A stretch of 38,122 nucleotides of DNA, taken from contig NZ_MBFM01000005.1 in the NCBI RefSeq assembly GCF_001696715.1, positions 67,135 to 105,256 on the forward strand, written 5' to 3'. The position numbers and the translations under genes are program-made. Of the stretch, positions 1-7,691 are shown piece after piece. Under the pieces are notes generated by a model that had not been told where the DNA came from, did no database searches, and saw only the letters and a list, made by a program, of their open reading frames with translations. Each line of letters begins with the position of its first letter. Position 1 is the first letter of the stretch. The DNA comes from Thauera phenolivorans. Lineage in GTDB: Bacteria > Pseudomonadota > Gammaproteobacteria > Burkholderiales > Rhodocyclaceae.

Positions 1-1638
1 TTCCAGGTCAAGTTCGCCGCCGGTGCCGCGCTGAGCTCCGGCGACCGCCCCGACGTGCTGGTGGCGATGAACCCGGCGGCGCTCAGCGCCAACCTCGCCG
101 ACGTCCGCCCGGGCGCCACCCTGATCGTCAACAGCGGCGCCTTCACCCCCGCCAACCTGGCGAAGGCCGGCTACGCCGCCAACCCGCTCGACGACGACAG
201 CCTCGCGGGCTACCGCCTGCTCGCGGTCGACATGTCGGGCCTCACCGCGACCGCGCTCGCCTGCTGCGGCCTCGGCCGCAAGGAGACCGAGCGCTGCAAG
301 AACTACTTCGCCCTCGGCATGATGCTCTGCCTCTACGGCCAGACGCCCGAGCGCGAGATCGAGTCGATCCGCGCGCGCTTCGGCGAGCGCGACCCACGCG
401 CGGCCGAGGCCAACGTGATCGCCCTGCGCGCCGGCTACGGCCATGCCGAGGCCTCCGAATGGTGGGCCGAGGTGCCCCACGTGTCCCCCGCTCAGCTGCC
501 GCCCGGCACCTACCGCAGCCTCACCGGCAACCAGGCGATCGCGCTCGGCTGCGTCGCTGCCGCCCAACGCGCCGGCCTGCCGCTGTTCCTCGGCTCCTAC
601 CCGATCACGCCGGCCACCGAGATCCTCCACGAGCTCGCGGCGCTGAAGCATCTCGACGTCACCACCTTCCAGGCCGAGGACGAGATCGGCGGCATCTGCG
701 CGGCGATTGGCGCGGCCTGGGGCGGCGTGCTGGCGCTCACCACCACCTCCGGCCCGGGCATGTCGCTGAAGGCCGAGGCGCTCGGCCTCGCGGTGATGCT
801 CGAGCTGCCCCTGGTGGTGGTGAACGTGCAGCGCGCCGGGCCATCGACCGGCCTGCCGACCAAGGTAGAGCAGTCCGACCTGCTGCAGGCGATCCACGGC
901 CGCCACGGCGAATGCCCGCTGCCGGTGATCGCCGCGCGCTCGCCGGCTGACGGTTTCGACTGCGCGCTCGAGGCCTTCCGCATCGCGGTGAAGTACATGA
1001 CGCCGGTGATCCTGCTGAGCGACGGCGGCATCGCCAACGCCGCCGAGCCCTGGCGCATCCCGACGGTCTCGGACCTTCACGGGCCGGAGGTGCGCTTCCA
1101 CACCACGACGGCGGACTTCGCCCCCTACGCCCGCAACGCCGAGCTCGCACGACCCTGGGTGCGGCCCGGAACCCCCGGGCTGGAGCACCGCATCGGCGGG
1201 CTGGAGAAGGACTTCCTCAGCGGCAACATCTCGCATGTGCCGGCCAACCACCAGCGCATGGTCGAGACGCGCGCGGCCAAGGTCGACGGGGTCGCCCGCG
1301 AGATCCCGCCCACCCGGGTCGACGGCGCCGCCGACGCCGCGCTGCTGATGCTCACCTGGGGCGGCACCTGGGGTGCGGCGACCCAGGCCCGCGCCGCCGC
1401 CGAGGCCGCCGGCAAGGCGGTGGCGCACGTCCATCTGCGCCACCTCAACCCGCTGCCGCCCGATCTCGGCGACATCCTCCAGCGCCACCGCACCGTGCTC
1501 GTGCCCGAGCTCAACCTCGGCCAGCTCTCGCTGCTGCTGCGCGAACGCTACCTGCGCGAGGTGGTGCCGCTGTGCAAGGTGCAGGGCCGCCCCTTCATGG
1601 TGGAGGAAATCCTGCACCGCATTCTCGAACTCGCCTGA
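1..1638 (+). CDS. korA: 2-oxoacid:ferredoxin oxidoreductase, alpha (fused gamma-alpha) subunit, 5' partial
   Basis: The frame is open from base 1, so the true start lies upstream; 545 residues are visible and the family is usually around 550-620. With KorB it oxidatively decarboxylates a 2-oxoacid (most likely 2-oxoglutarate) to the acyl-CoA and reduces ferredoxin in the cytoplasm. The visible N-terminal part (about residues 1-140) resembles the gamma domain, with the NPAAL and AVDMSGL segments. The pyrimidine/alpha domain follows with TGNQAIALG, YPITPATEI and QAEDEIG..AIGAAWGG, and then TSGPGMSLKAEALGLAVM. The C-terminus carries the transketolase-C-like domain ending FMVEEILHRILEL. korB begins 13 bases after the stop with its ribosome site over the stop region, so they form an operon. 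In Thauera such an enzyme supplies reduced ferredoxin to benzoyl-CoA reductase; that role here is inference, since substrate cannot be read from sequence. Confidence 0.9.
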   Translation, partial: FQVKFAAGAALSSGDRPDVLVAMNPAALSANLADVRPGATLIVNSGAFTPANLAKAGYAANPLDDDSLAGYRLLAVDMSGLTATALACCGLGRKETERCKNYFALGMMLCLYGQTPEREIESIRARFGERDPRAAEANVIALRAGYGHAEASEWWAEVPHVSPAQLPPGTYRSLTGNQAIALGCVAAAQRAGLPLFLGSYPITPATEILHELAALKHLDVTTFQAEDEIGGICAAIGAAWGGVLALTTTSGPGMSLKAEALGLAVMLELPLVVVNVQRAGPSTGLPTKVEQSDLLQAIHGRHGECPLPVIAARSPADGFDCALEAFRIAVKYMTPVILLSDGGIANAAEPWRIPTVSDLHGPEVRFHTTTADFAPYARNAELARPWVRPGTPGLEHRIGGLEKDFLSGNISHVPANHQRMVETRAAKVDGVAREIPPTRVDGAADAALLMLTWGGTWGAATQARAAAEAAGKAVAHVHLRHLNPLPPDLGDILQRHRTVLVPELNLGQLSLLLRERYLREVVPLCKVQGRPFMVEEILHRILELA

Positions 1639-1651
1639 GGAGGCCTGCGCC

Positions 1652-2674
1652 ATGAACCCGGCCATCGAACACCCGCTGACGCGGAAGGACTTCGAGAGCG
1701 ACCAGGCGGTGCGCTGGTGCCCCGGCTGCGGCGACCACGCGCTGCTGAACCAGATCCAGAAGCTGCTGCCCACGCTCGGCATCCCGCGCGAGGACTTCGC
1801 CTTCGTCTCCGGCATCGGCTGCGCCAGCCGCTTTCCCTACTATCTCGACACCTACGGCATGCACGCCATCCACGGCCGGGCGCCGGCGATCGCCAGCGGC
1901 CTCAAGCTCGCCCGCCCCGAGCTGTCGGTGTGGGTGGTGACCGGCGACGGCGACGCGCTCGCGATCGGCGGCAACCACTTCATCCACGCCCTGCGGCGCA
2001 ACGTCGGCATCCGCATCGTGCTGCTCAACAACCGCATCTACGGCCTCACCAAGGGTCAGGCCTCGCCCACCACCGAACTCGGCGAGCACACGAAATCGAC
2101 CCCGCTCGGCAACGTCGATCGGCCCTTCGACCCGGTCGCGCTGGCGCTCGGCGCGGGCGCCACCTTCGTCGCCCGCGCGCTCGACACCGACCTCGCCCGC
2201 CTCGGCGAGGTGCTGCGCCGCGCCGCCCTGCACCCGGGCACCGCCTTCGTCGAGGTGCTGCAGAACTGCAACATGTTCGCCGACGGCAGCTACCGCGCGC
2301 TCACCGACCGCGCCACCCGCGACGAGGCGCGCATCGTGCTCGAGCACGGCCGGCCGCTGGTGTTCGGCGCCGCGCGCGACAAGGGCATCCGCCTGCGCGG
2401 GCTGCAGGCCGAGGTGGTCGCGATCGGACCGGAGGGTGCGCGCGAGGACGAGCTGCTGGTGCACGACGAGCGCGCCGACGGCGGCGCACTCGGTTTTCTC
2501 CTCGCCCAACTCGCCGCGCCCGGCTTCCCGGTGCCGCTCGGCGTGTTCCGCGCGGTCGAACTGCCGAGCTGCGAGGCCCGCCATGCCGGACTCGTCGCCG
2601 CCGCCCAGGCGCGCCATGGCCGCGGCGACCTGCAGACCCTGCTCGCGGGCGGCAACAGCTGGGAAATCGGCTAG
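1652..2674 (+). CDS. korB: 2-oxoacid:ferredoxin oxidoreductase, beta subunit
   Basis: This is the 340-residue thiamine diphosphate-binding partner of the gene upstream, the normal size for the family. The ATG at 1652 is preceded by GAGGAGG over the korA stop, which fixes the start against a longer upstream frame. Cysteines at 23 and 26 (RWCPGCGDH) and 57 (GIGCASRF), with a later one in VLQNCNMF, are the expected ligands of the proximal 4Fe-4S cluster. The TPP motif GDGDALAIGGNHF runs from about residue 98, ending in the LLNNRIYGLTKGQ stretch. Neither subunit carries an additional ferredoxin domain, so electrons must go to a separate ferredoxin. No KorC-type reductase gene is seen downstream; the next gene is a radical SAM protein. 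Assignment to 2-oxoglutarate rather than another 2-oxoacid is probable, not proven. Confidence 0.92.
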   Translation: MNPAIEHPLTRKDFESDQAVRWCPGCGDHALLNQIQKLLPTLGIPREDFAFVSGIGCASRFPYYLDTYGMHAIHGRAPAIASGLKLARPELSVWVVTGDGDALAIGGNHFIHALRRNVGIRIVLLNNRIYGLTKGQASPTTELGEHTKSTPLGNVDRPFDPVALALGAGATFVARALDTDLARLGEVLRRAALHPGTAFVEVLQNCNMFADGSYRALTDRATRDEARIVLEHGRPLVFGAARDKGIRLRGLQAEVVAIGPEGAREDELLVHDERADGGALGFLLAQLAAPGFPVPLGVFRAVELPSCEARHAGLVAAAQARHGRGDLQTLLAGGNSWEIG

Positions 2675-2708
2675 GCTTGGGGCCTCACGCACTTCCCCGG
2701 AGGCCCGC

Positions 2709-3608
2709 TTGTCCGCATCGATCCCGATCCGCTACGTCGAACCCGTGTTTCGTCCGCCGAGCGAGGCGGATTCGCTGATCCTGCCCGTCACCGACGGCTG
2801 CTCGTGGAACAAGTGCAGCTTCTGCGAGATGTACACCGCGCCGCAGAAGGCGTTTCGCGCGCGCGACGAGGTCGAGGTGATCGACAGCATCCGCCGCACC
2901 GGCGAGCGCTTCGGCGCTCGGGTGCGGCGCGTCTTCCTCGCCGACGGCGACGCCCTGGTGCTGCCGACCCGCCGCCTGCTCGCCTACCTCGAGGCGATCC
3001 GCGAGCACCTGCCCGCGGTGCACCGGGTGTCGAGCTACTGCCTCGCCCGCAACCTGAAAAGGAAGACCGTCGCCGAACTGAAGACGCTCGCCGACGCCGG
3101 CCTCAAGCTCGCCTACCTCGGCGCCGAGTCGGGCGACGACGAGGTGCTGGCGAGGGTGGACAAGGGCGAGAGCTTCGACTCCACCCGCGCCGCGCTCGAC
3201 AAGCTCGGCGAGGCCGGCATCACCCGCTCGGTGATGATCCTCAACGGCCTCGGCGGCGAGGCGCTCAGCGCGCAGCACGCCGACAATTCGGCGCGGCTCG
3301 CCAACGCCACCCAGCCCGAGTACCTGTCCACCCTGGTCGTGACCCTGCACGACGAGGGCCGCCGCTTCCTGCAGGCCTGGCCCGACTGGCGACCGCTGTC
3401 GCAGCAGGGCCTGTTCCGCGAGATGGAGCGCTTCCTCGCGCAGCTCGAGCTGGAGCGCACCGTGTTCCGCTCCGACCACGCCTCCAACTGGCTGGTGCTC
3501 AAGGGCACCCTCTGCGCCGACAAGGCGCGCCTGCTCGCCCAGGTGCGGGCCGCGCTCGCGGACCCCGCGGCCGCGTCGCTGCGACCGTCCTGGATGCGCG
3601 GCCTTTAG
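2709..3608 (+). CDS. radical SAM protein with a CX4CX2C cluster motif
   Basis: The protein has 299 residues if translation starts at the TTG at 2709, which has GGAGG at 2699-2703 just ahead of it; no in-frame ATG lies suitably between that site and the conserved N-terminus. The cluster motif reads CSWNKCSFC, that is CX4CX2C rather than the canonical CX3CX2C, followed by EMY. The rest fits a radical SAM barrel: RRVFLADGDALVL (beta strand 2 region), RVSSYCLARNL, LKLAYLGAESGDDEVL (the GxES-type motif) and SVMILNGLGGE. It lies 34 bases after korB in the same direction and may be cotranscribed, but nothing in the sequence links it functionally to that enzyme. The substrate is unknown. The family resembles uncharacterised COG1032-like proteins; I give no specific reaction. 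Confidence 0.85.
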   Translation: MSASIPIRYVEPVFRPPSEADSLILPVTDGCSWNKCSFCEMYTAPQKAFRARDEVEVIDSIRRTGERFGARVRRVFLADGDALVLPTRRLLAYLEAIREHLPAVHRVSSYCLARNLKRKTVAELKTLADAGLKLAYLGAESGDDEVLARVDKGESFDSTRAALDKLGEAGITRSVMILNGLGGEALSAQHADNSARLANATQPEYLSTLVVTLHDEGRRFLQAWPDWRPLSQQGLFREMERFLAQLELERTVFRSDHASNWLVLKGTLCADKARLLAQVRAALADPAAASLRPSWMRGL

Positions 3609-3658
3609 CCGCGCCGGGACGTATCATTGCCCTCGTCCAACGCAAGGAAAGCCCGATC

Positions 3659-4771
3659 ATGAGCCAACTTTTCTCGCCCCTCGAAGTGGGCGGCCTGCAC
3701 CTGCCCAACCGGATCGTCGTCGCGCCGATGTGCCAGTACTCGGCGGAGGACGGCCGCGCCACCGACTGGCACCTGATCCACCTCGGCCAGCTCGCGCTGT
3801 CGGGCGCCGGCCTGTTGATCATCGAGGCCACCGGCGTAGTGCCGGAAGGTCGCATCACCGCGCACGACCTCGGCCTCTACTCGGACGACACCGAGGCCGC
3901 GCTCGGCCGCGTGCTCGCGGGCGTGCGCAAGTACTCCGCGATGCCGATCGGCATCCAGCTCGCGCACGCCGGGCGCAAGGCTTCGAGCCAGGCGCCGTGG
4001 GACGGCGGCCAGCTCGTGACGCCGGCCGAGGGCGGCTGGCAGACGGTCGCACCGTCCCCGCTCCCGCATGCGCCGGGCGAGGCGTCGCCGGCCGAGCTCG
4101 ACGAGGCGGGCCTGGCGCGCATCCGCGAGGGCTTCGTCGACGCGGCGCGGCGTTCGGCGCGGCTCGGGATCGACCTCATCGAGCTCCACGCGGCGCACGG
4201 CTACCTGCTGCACCAGTTCCTGTCGCCGCTGTCGAACCACCGCATCGACCGCTTCGGCGGCAGCCTGGAAAACCGCTGCCGCTTCCCGCTCGAGGTCTTC
4301 GACGCGGTGCGCGCCGCGGTGCCGCCCACGCTGCCGGTGGGGGTGCGGATCTCGGCCACCGACTGGGTCGAGAACGGCTGGGAGATCGAGCAGAGCATCG
4401 CGCTGTGCCAGGAGCTCGAACGCCGCGGTGCCGCCTTCATCCACGTTTCCAGCGGCGGCCTGTCGCCGCGGCAGCAGATCCCGATCGGCCCCGGCTACCA
4501 GGTGCCGCTCGCGGTCGAGGTGCGCCGCAACATCGAGATCCCGGTCATCGCGGTCGGCCTCATCACCGAGCCGGAACAGGCCGAGGCGGTGATCGCCTCC
4601 GGCCAGGCCGACATGGTCGCGCTCGCCCGCGGCCTGCTCTACAATCCGCGCTGGCCGTGGCATGCGGCGGCGAAGCTGGGCGCCGAGGTGAGTGCACCGC
4701 GCCAGTACTGGCGTTCGCAGCCGGCGGGTCAGAAGTCGCTGTTCGGCGCGGTCCGCATCGGCCAGCGCTGA
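3659..4771 (+). CDS. old yellow enzyme family NADH:flavin oxidoreductase (YqjM-like)
   Basis: This 370-residue FMN-dependent ene-reductase belongs to the class III (YqjM/thermophilic-like) old yellow enzymes, which reduce activated C=C bonds with NAD(P)H in the cytoplasm. The ATG at 3659 follows AAGGAAAG. The N-terminus shows APMCQYS with Cys25 and Tyr28, corresponding to the redox-tuning cysteine and tyrosine of YqjM. IQLAHAGRKAS supplies FMN-contact residues, and ELHAAHGYLLHQFLSPLSN is the conserved catalytic and fold segment with its His-x-x-His. The C-terminal phosphate-binding part is IPVIAVGLI and ADMVALARGLLYNPRWPWHAA. It is 50 bases after the radical SAM gene. The physiological substrate cannot be read; related enzymes act on enones, nitro compounds and xenobiotics. 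Confidence 0.93.
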   Translation: MSQLFSPLEVGGLHLPNRIVVAPMCQYSAEDGRATDWHLIHLGQLALSGAGLLIIEATGVVPEGRITAHDLGLYSDDTEAALGRVLAGVRKYSAMPIGIQLAHAGRKASSQAPWDGGQLVTPAEGGWQTVAPSPLPHAPGEASPAELDEAGLARIREGFVDAARRSARLGIDLIELHAAHGYLLHQFLSPLSNHRIDRFGGSLENRCRFPLEVFDAVRAAVPPTLPVGVRISATDWVENGWEIEQSIALCQELERRGAAFIHVSSGGLSPRQQIPIGPGYQVPLAVEVRRNIEIPVIAVGLITEPEQAEAVIASGQADMVALARGLLYNPRWPWHAAAKLGAEVSAPRQYWRSQPAGQKSLFGAVRIGQR

Positions 4772-4804
4772 CGCGGCGTGCGGCGCTTCGGCGGGGTCGG
4801 ATAC

Positions 4805-4869
4805 TGCAACGCAACATTAACTTGACTTTGAGGTGTTCGTCTCTATAATTCAGGTCATGTTGCAACGCA
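4805..4869. promoter_or_regulatory. paired PhaR-like operator repeats flanking the phasin promoter
   Basis: The nine-base word TGCAACGCA occurs at 4805-4813 and again at 4861-4869, one copy on each side of the promoter. Each copy is a TGC-N3-GCA inverted repeat. PhaR of Paracoccus denitrificans is known to bind CTGC-N3-GCAG sites near phasin genes, and each copy here matches that except for one outer base (CTGCAACGCAA and TTGCAACGCAG). The position around the promoter of a phasin gene makes these good operator candidates. The PhaR link is inference. Confidence 0.55.
4822..4849 (+). promoter_or_regulatory. sigma-70 promoter of the phasin gene
   Basis: TTGACT at 4822-4827 and a perfect TATAAT at 4844-4849 are separated by 16 bases. 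The surrounding sequence is clearly richer in A and T than its neighbours. Transcription would start near 4856, leaving a leader of about 80 bases before the phasin ATG at 4937. This is the best sigma-70 promoter in the window, matching the high expression expected of phasins. Confidence 0.85.
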
Positions 4870-4936
4870 GCAAAAAGAGCGCCCGACGGTTCACCCGGGT
4901 GACTTTGACGATTCGACCCCAACTCAAGGAAGCCCA

Positions 4937-5500
4937 ATGAACGCCATCAACACCCCCGAGCAGATCGCCGCCGCCAGCAAGAACAACGTCGAGACCATTC
5001 TGGCCCTCGCCAACGCGGTCTTCAATCAAGCCGAGCGCCTCACCGCGCTGAACCTGAACACCGCCCGCGCCGCGCTGGAAGACGGCGTCGCCGCCGCCAA
5101 GTCGGTGCTCGCCGCGAAGAACCCGCAGGATCTCGCCGGCCTGCAGTCGTCGCTGACCCAGCCCGCGATCGAAAAGGCCGTGGCCTACAGCCGCAGCGTC
5201 TACGAGATCGCCAGCGAAGGCCAGCAGGAAGTCGCCAAGCTGTTCGAAGTCCAGGTCGGCGAGTTCAACAAGAACGTCGAAGCCGCCCTCGAGAAGGCCG
5301 CGAAGAGCGCGCCCGCCGGTTCCGAGCCGATGTTCGCTGCCGTCAAGTCGGCTCTCGGCGCCGCCAACAACGTCTACGACAGCGCGACCAAGGCCTCCAA
5401 GCAGGTGACCGAAATGGCCGAAGCCAACCTGGCCGCCGCCACCGAGGCGACCGTGACCGCCACGACCAACGCCGCCAAGGCCACGACCGCCAAGAAGTAA
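4937..5500 (+). CDS. phaP: phasin family protein (PHA granule surface protein)
   Basis: This 187-residue protein is typical in size and composition for the betaproteobacterial phasins (TIGR01841 type). Phasins coat polyhydroxyalkanoate granules and control their number and size. The sequence is almost all amphipathic helix, rich in Ala, Lys, Glu and Asn, without a signal peptide or cysteine. The conserved N-terminal pattern is TPEQIAAASKNNVETILALA, followed by FNQAERLTALNLNTARAAL. The tail is an Ala/Thr/Lys low-complexity stretch ending in KATTAKK. AAGGA at 4926-4930 is the ribosome site. It stands alone between its own strong promoter and a terminator. Flanking operator-like repeats suggest repression by PhaR when no polymer is present. 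Confidence 0.93.
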   Translation: MNAINTPEQIAAASKNNVETILALANAVFNQAERLTALNLNTARAALEDGVAAAKSVLAAKNPQDLAGLQSSLTQPAIEKAVAYSRSVYEIASEGQQEVAKLFEVQVGEFNKNVEAALEKAAKSAPAGSEPMFAAVKSALGAANNVYDSATKASKQVTEMAEANLAAATEATVTATTNAAKATTAKK

Positions 5501-5550
5501 TCGGTCTCGCGCCAGCGCGCGCCGGGGCAACCCGGCGCCGCAGCAGCATG

Positions 5551-5587
5551 GAAGAAGCCGCCCGGCCACCAGCCGGGCGGCTTCTTC
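5551..5587. terminator. bidirectional hairpin terminator between phasin and terB-like genes
   Basis: GAAGAAGCCGCCCGGC (5551-5566) pairs perfectly over 16 bases with 5572-5587 around a five-base loop (CACCA). The arms end in TTCTTC, and the convergent genes on both sides make it likely to serve both strands. Confidence 0.85.
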
Positions 5588-5613
5588 CGTTTACGCGCGT
5601 GTCGCCGCCCGCC

Positions 5614-6087
5614 TCATTCGGGTGCCATTCCGGCCGCTGCGCGGGCGCGCTGCTTGGCGGCGACGAAATCACCGCGCGGGATGTAGAGCAGATCGCCGAG
5701 CTTGAGCATCAGGTGGTTCTCGAGATGGCTCAGTTGGCCGTCGGCGAAGGCAACCTGCCACAGGTACTCGATCATGTGGAGCTTCTGCTCGATGCTGAAG
5801 CCGCGGTTGAGCTTCGAGGTGAAGCCGTAGAGGTCTGGCGCATCCTGCGAGGTCGTCTCCGCGAGCTCGAACAGGCGTTCGACCTCGTCCTCGCCGAGGC
5901 CGAACTTGACGCGCAGCCCGGCGATCGCGGTTTCGCGTTCGGCCCGGCTGCATTCATGGTCGGCACGCATCACCTCGACCAGCAGCACCGCGGTGGCCAG
6001 CTGCAGGGTGTGCTCGCCCACGGCGGCATCGGACGCGGGTGAGGGGGCGGCGAGGGTATCGAAGAGCTGTTTCAGGGTCTTGAGCAT
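5614..6087 (-). CDS. TerB family tellurite-resistance-like protein
   Basis: This 157-residue protein fits the TerB / DjlA N-terminal-like helical domain (about residues 20-145). The visible family features are an acidic metal-site pattern, LLVEVMRADHECSRAERE near the N-terminus and VAFADGQLSHLENHLM with an acidic/His cluster in the second half, separated by helix-rich sequence. There is no signal peptide or membrane segment, so it is probably cytoplasmic. The name refers to the fold; no tellurite operon partners are present, so tellurite resistance should not be assumed. It is 70 bases downstream of the anti-sigma gene on the same strand and could be the last gene of the sigma factor operon. 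Its transcript would end at the hairpin at 5551-5587. Confidence 0.8.
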   Translation of the reverse strand: MLKTLKQLFDTLAAPSPASDAAVGEHTLQLATAVLLVEVMRADHECSRAERETAIAGLRVKFGLGEDEVERLFELAETTSQDAPDLYGFTSKLNRGFSIEQKLHMIEYLWQVAFADGQLSHLENHLMLKLGDLLYIPRGDFVAAKQRARAAAGMAPE

Positions 6088-6157
6088 CGGTCTGGCAGGG
6101 CGAGGTCGTCATTCGGTCAGTGCGTGCGCGGGCGCGGGAGTTCCCGCCGCCTTCGCC

Positions 6158-6985
6158 TCAGCGGGTCCACGCCCGCTCGATGAGCGCGCGCTCGTCGTCG
6201 GTGTCGAGCGCGCCCCCCTTCATGCGGGCGCCGAGGAAATCGTCGACCGCCTCGTGCAGGCGATCGCTCGCGGTCTGGTAGCCACCGGCCGCCGCCGCCG
6301 CCGGTTCCTCCGCGCGGAAGGCGAGACGCCACGCACCGTCGGCCTCTCGGCAGGCGATGCCGATCTCGTAGCCGGCGTCGGGCGCGCTGCGGGTGAGGCC
6401 GTACTCGCGGCAGACCCGGTCGTCGCGGTCCTCGAAGCTCGCCATCAGTTCGACGCTCGCCTCGCCCAGCGGCAGCACGCGGCCGCTGGGCGCCGTCTCC
6501 AGCGCCACCATCAGGCCCTCGGCGCGGATGATCTCGCCGGGCTGTGCGACCAGGCCGGTGGTCTCGGCGGGCGGCAGCAGCAGGTAGCCGATCAGGGTGC
6601 CGGCGGCAAGCAGCAGCACCGAGGCGAAGGCCGCGGCGCCGCCGCCGAAACCCGCGAAGCCGAGCCAGCCGGCAAGGCGCTCGCCGAAACTGCGACCCAC
6701 GGGCTGCGAGCGCGCAGCGGGCCGGGGCCCGACCGCCGCCGCGAACTCCACAGGTGCCGCGGCCGGCAACGGCGCATTCAGGATCGCAGCGATCAGGTGC
6801 GGCGGCACCGGCTCCTCGAGCTTGGCGTCGAAGGCCTGGCGCACGCGTTCGCCGCTCTCGACCAGCGCGTGCAGCCGGGCGCGCACCGCGGGCTGTGCGG
6901 CGAGCGCGGCCTCGACCGCCTCGTACTGGTGCTCCTCGAGCTCGGCGTCGAGGTAGGCGATCAGGATCTCGTCGTCGATCCGCAT
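6158..6985 (-). CDS. anti-sigma factor, single-pass membrane protein
   Basis: The protein has 275 residues from the ATG at 6985, which lies one base after the TGA of the sigma gene, implying translational coupling. The N-terminal ~50 residues (MRIDDEILIAYLDAELEE then a helical VEAALAAQPAVRARL) look like an anti-sigma domain, but the zinc ligands HxxxCxxC are absent, so this is a zinc-less version. A hydrophobic segment at about 116-138 (AFASVLLLAAGTLIGYLLL) would span the inner membrane once. The C-terminal ~135 residues are predicted periplasmic and probably sense the signal; I do not recognise the fold. It should hold the adjacent ECF sigma factor inactive at the membrane. A longer start nine codons upstream lies within the sigma gene and is less likely. 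Confidence 0.82.
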   Translation of the reverse strand: MRIDDEILIAYLDAELEEHQYEAVEAALAAQPAVRARLHALVESGERVRQAFDAKLEEPVPPHLIAAILNAPLPAAAPVEFAAAVGPRPAARSQPVGRSFGERLAGWLGFAGFGGGAAAFASVLLLAAGTLIGYLLLPPAETTGLVAQPGEIIRAEGLMVALETAPSGRVLPLGEASVELMASFEDRDDRVCREYGLTRSAPDAGYEIGIACREADGAWRLAFRAEEPAAAAAGGYQTASDRLHEAVDDFLGARMKGGALDTDDERALIERAWTR

Positions 6986-6986
6986 C

Positions 6987-7487
6987 TCAGCCCGCTCCGC
7001 CGCCGAGCGCATCGGCCAGCCGTGCGCGCGCGCGCGCGAGCCGGCTCATCACGGTCCCCACCGGCACCTCGAGCGCGGCGGCGGCCTCCTTGTACGACAG
7101 TCCGTCGACGGTAATCATCATCAGCACCACCCGTTGTTCTTCCGGCAATTCCGCAATCCGCCTGCGCACGGTGCGCGCATCGCTGCGCGCCTCGACCACG
7201 ACCCGGCCATCCACGCCCATCAGTTCGTCGAGGACCTCGCTGTCGGACTCGGTCTGCTGGCGCTGGCGGGTGCGGTACTCGTCCAGCCAGGTGGTCTGCA
7301 GGATGCGGAACATCCAGCTCGCCAGACTGGTGCCCGGCTGCCACTGGTGCCAGCGCTCGATCGCCTTGAGGCAGCCGGCCTGCACCAGGTCGTCGGCGGC
7401 ATGCGCCTCGCCGGTGAGGCCGTAGGCGAAGCGGCGCAGACGGGGCAGCAGGCTGACGAGCTCGGCTCGCGGATCGGTCGTCGACAT
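6987..7487 (-). CDS. ECF-type RNA polymerase sigma factor
   Basis: The protein has 166 residues from ATG 7487, with GAGAGA just upstream; a longer open frame reaching 7622 has no support. Region 2 is seen in the first half (AHAADDLVQAGCLKAIERW, then SLASWMFRILQTTWLDEYR, the -10 melting and recognition helices). Region 4 is in the second (LPEEQRVVLMMITVDGLSYKEAAAALEVPVGTV, then MSRLARARARL, the -35 recognition helix-turn-helix). Region 3 is absent, as expected in this class. The gene precedes and is coupled to an anti-sigma factor and diverges from a secreted S8 protease. Matching promoter-like elements in the 204-base divergent region suggest that it transcribes both itself and the protease gene. 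Confidence 0.93.
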   Translation of the reverse strand: MSTTDPRAELVSLLPRLRRFAYGLTGEAHAADDLVQAGCLKAIERWHQWQPGTSLASWMFRILQTTWLDEYRTRQRQQTESDSEVLDELMGVDGRVVVEARSDARTVRRRIAELPEEQRVVLMMITVDGLSYKEAAAALEVPVGTVMSRLARARARLADALGGGAG

Positions 7488-7507
7488 GCGGTCTCTCTCA
7501 TGCCGAT

Positions 7508-7532
7508 AACGCGCCGGGTGAGCGCTTATTCC
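7508..7532 (-). promoter_or_regulatory. candidate ECF promoter for the sigma/anti-sigma operon
   Basis: Read on the reverse strand, GGAAT (from 7532) is followed after 16 bases by CGTT (7511-7508). GGAA...CGTT-type -35/-10 elements at this spacing are common for ECF sigma factors. The resulting leader before ATG 7487 would be short, about a dozen bases. The same pattern faces the other way 12 bases away. Confidence 0.45.
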
Positions 7533-7543
7533 ATCGGCGGGGC

Positions 7544-7568
7544 GGAATTCTCTGCGCGGACGCGCGTT
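7544..7568 (+). promoter_or_regulatory. candidate ECF promoter for the S8 protease gene
   Basis: GGAAT at 7544-7548 and CGTT at 7565-7568 are separated by 16 bases, identical in words and spacing to the element on the reverse strand at 7508-7532. The leader to the protease ATG at 7692 would be roughly 115 bases; the rest of that leader shows no other feature I can name. Confidence 0.45.
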
Positions 7569-7691
7569 GTGTTGCTGAAGGCTGCCGTATGTGCGGCCTC
7601 GTCGTGCGATAAATTCTATCATCCAGATCCCCGCTCCCCGCGGCGCCTGCCCCGGCGCCCGGGCCGCCCACCCCGAGGTTTCGCCCCGCCC

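Noticed and set aside
5614-6087. Tellurite resistance operon
   Set aside because: Only a TerB-like domain protein is present; no TerC, TerD, TerZ or TerA neighbour is visible, so the name reflects the fold alone.
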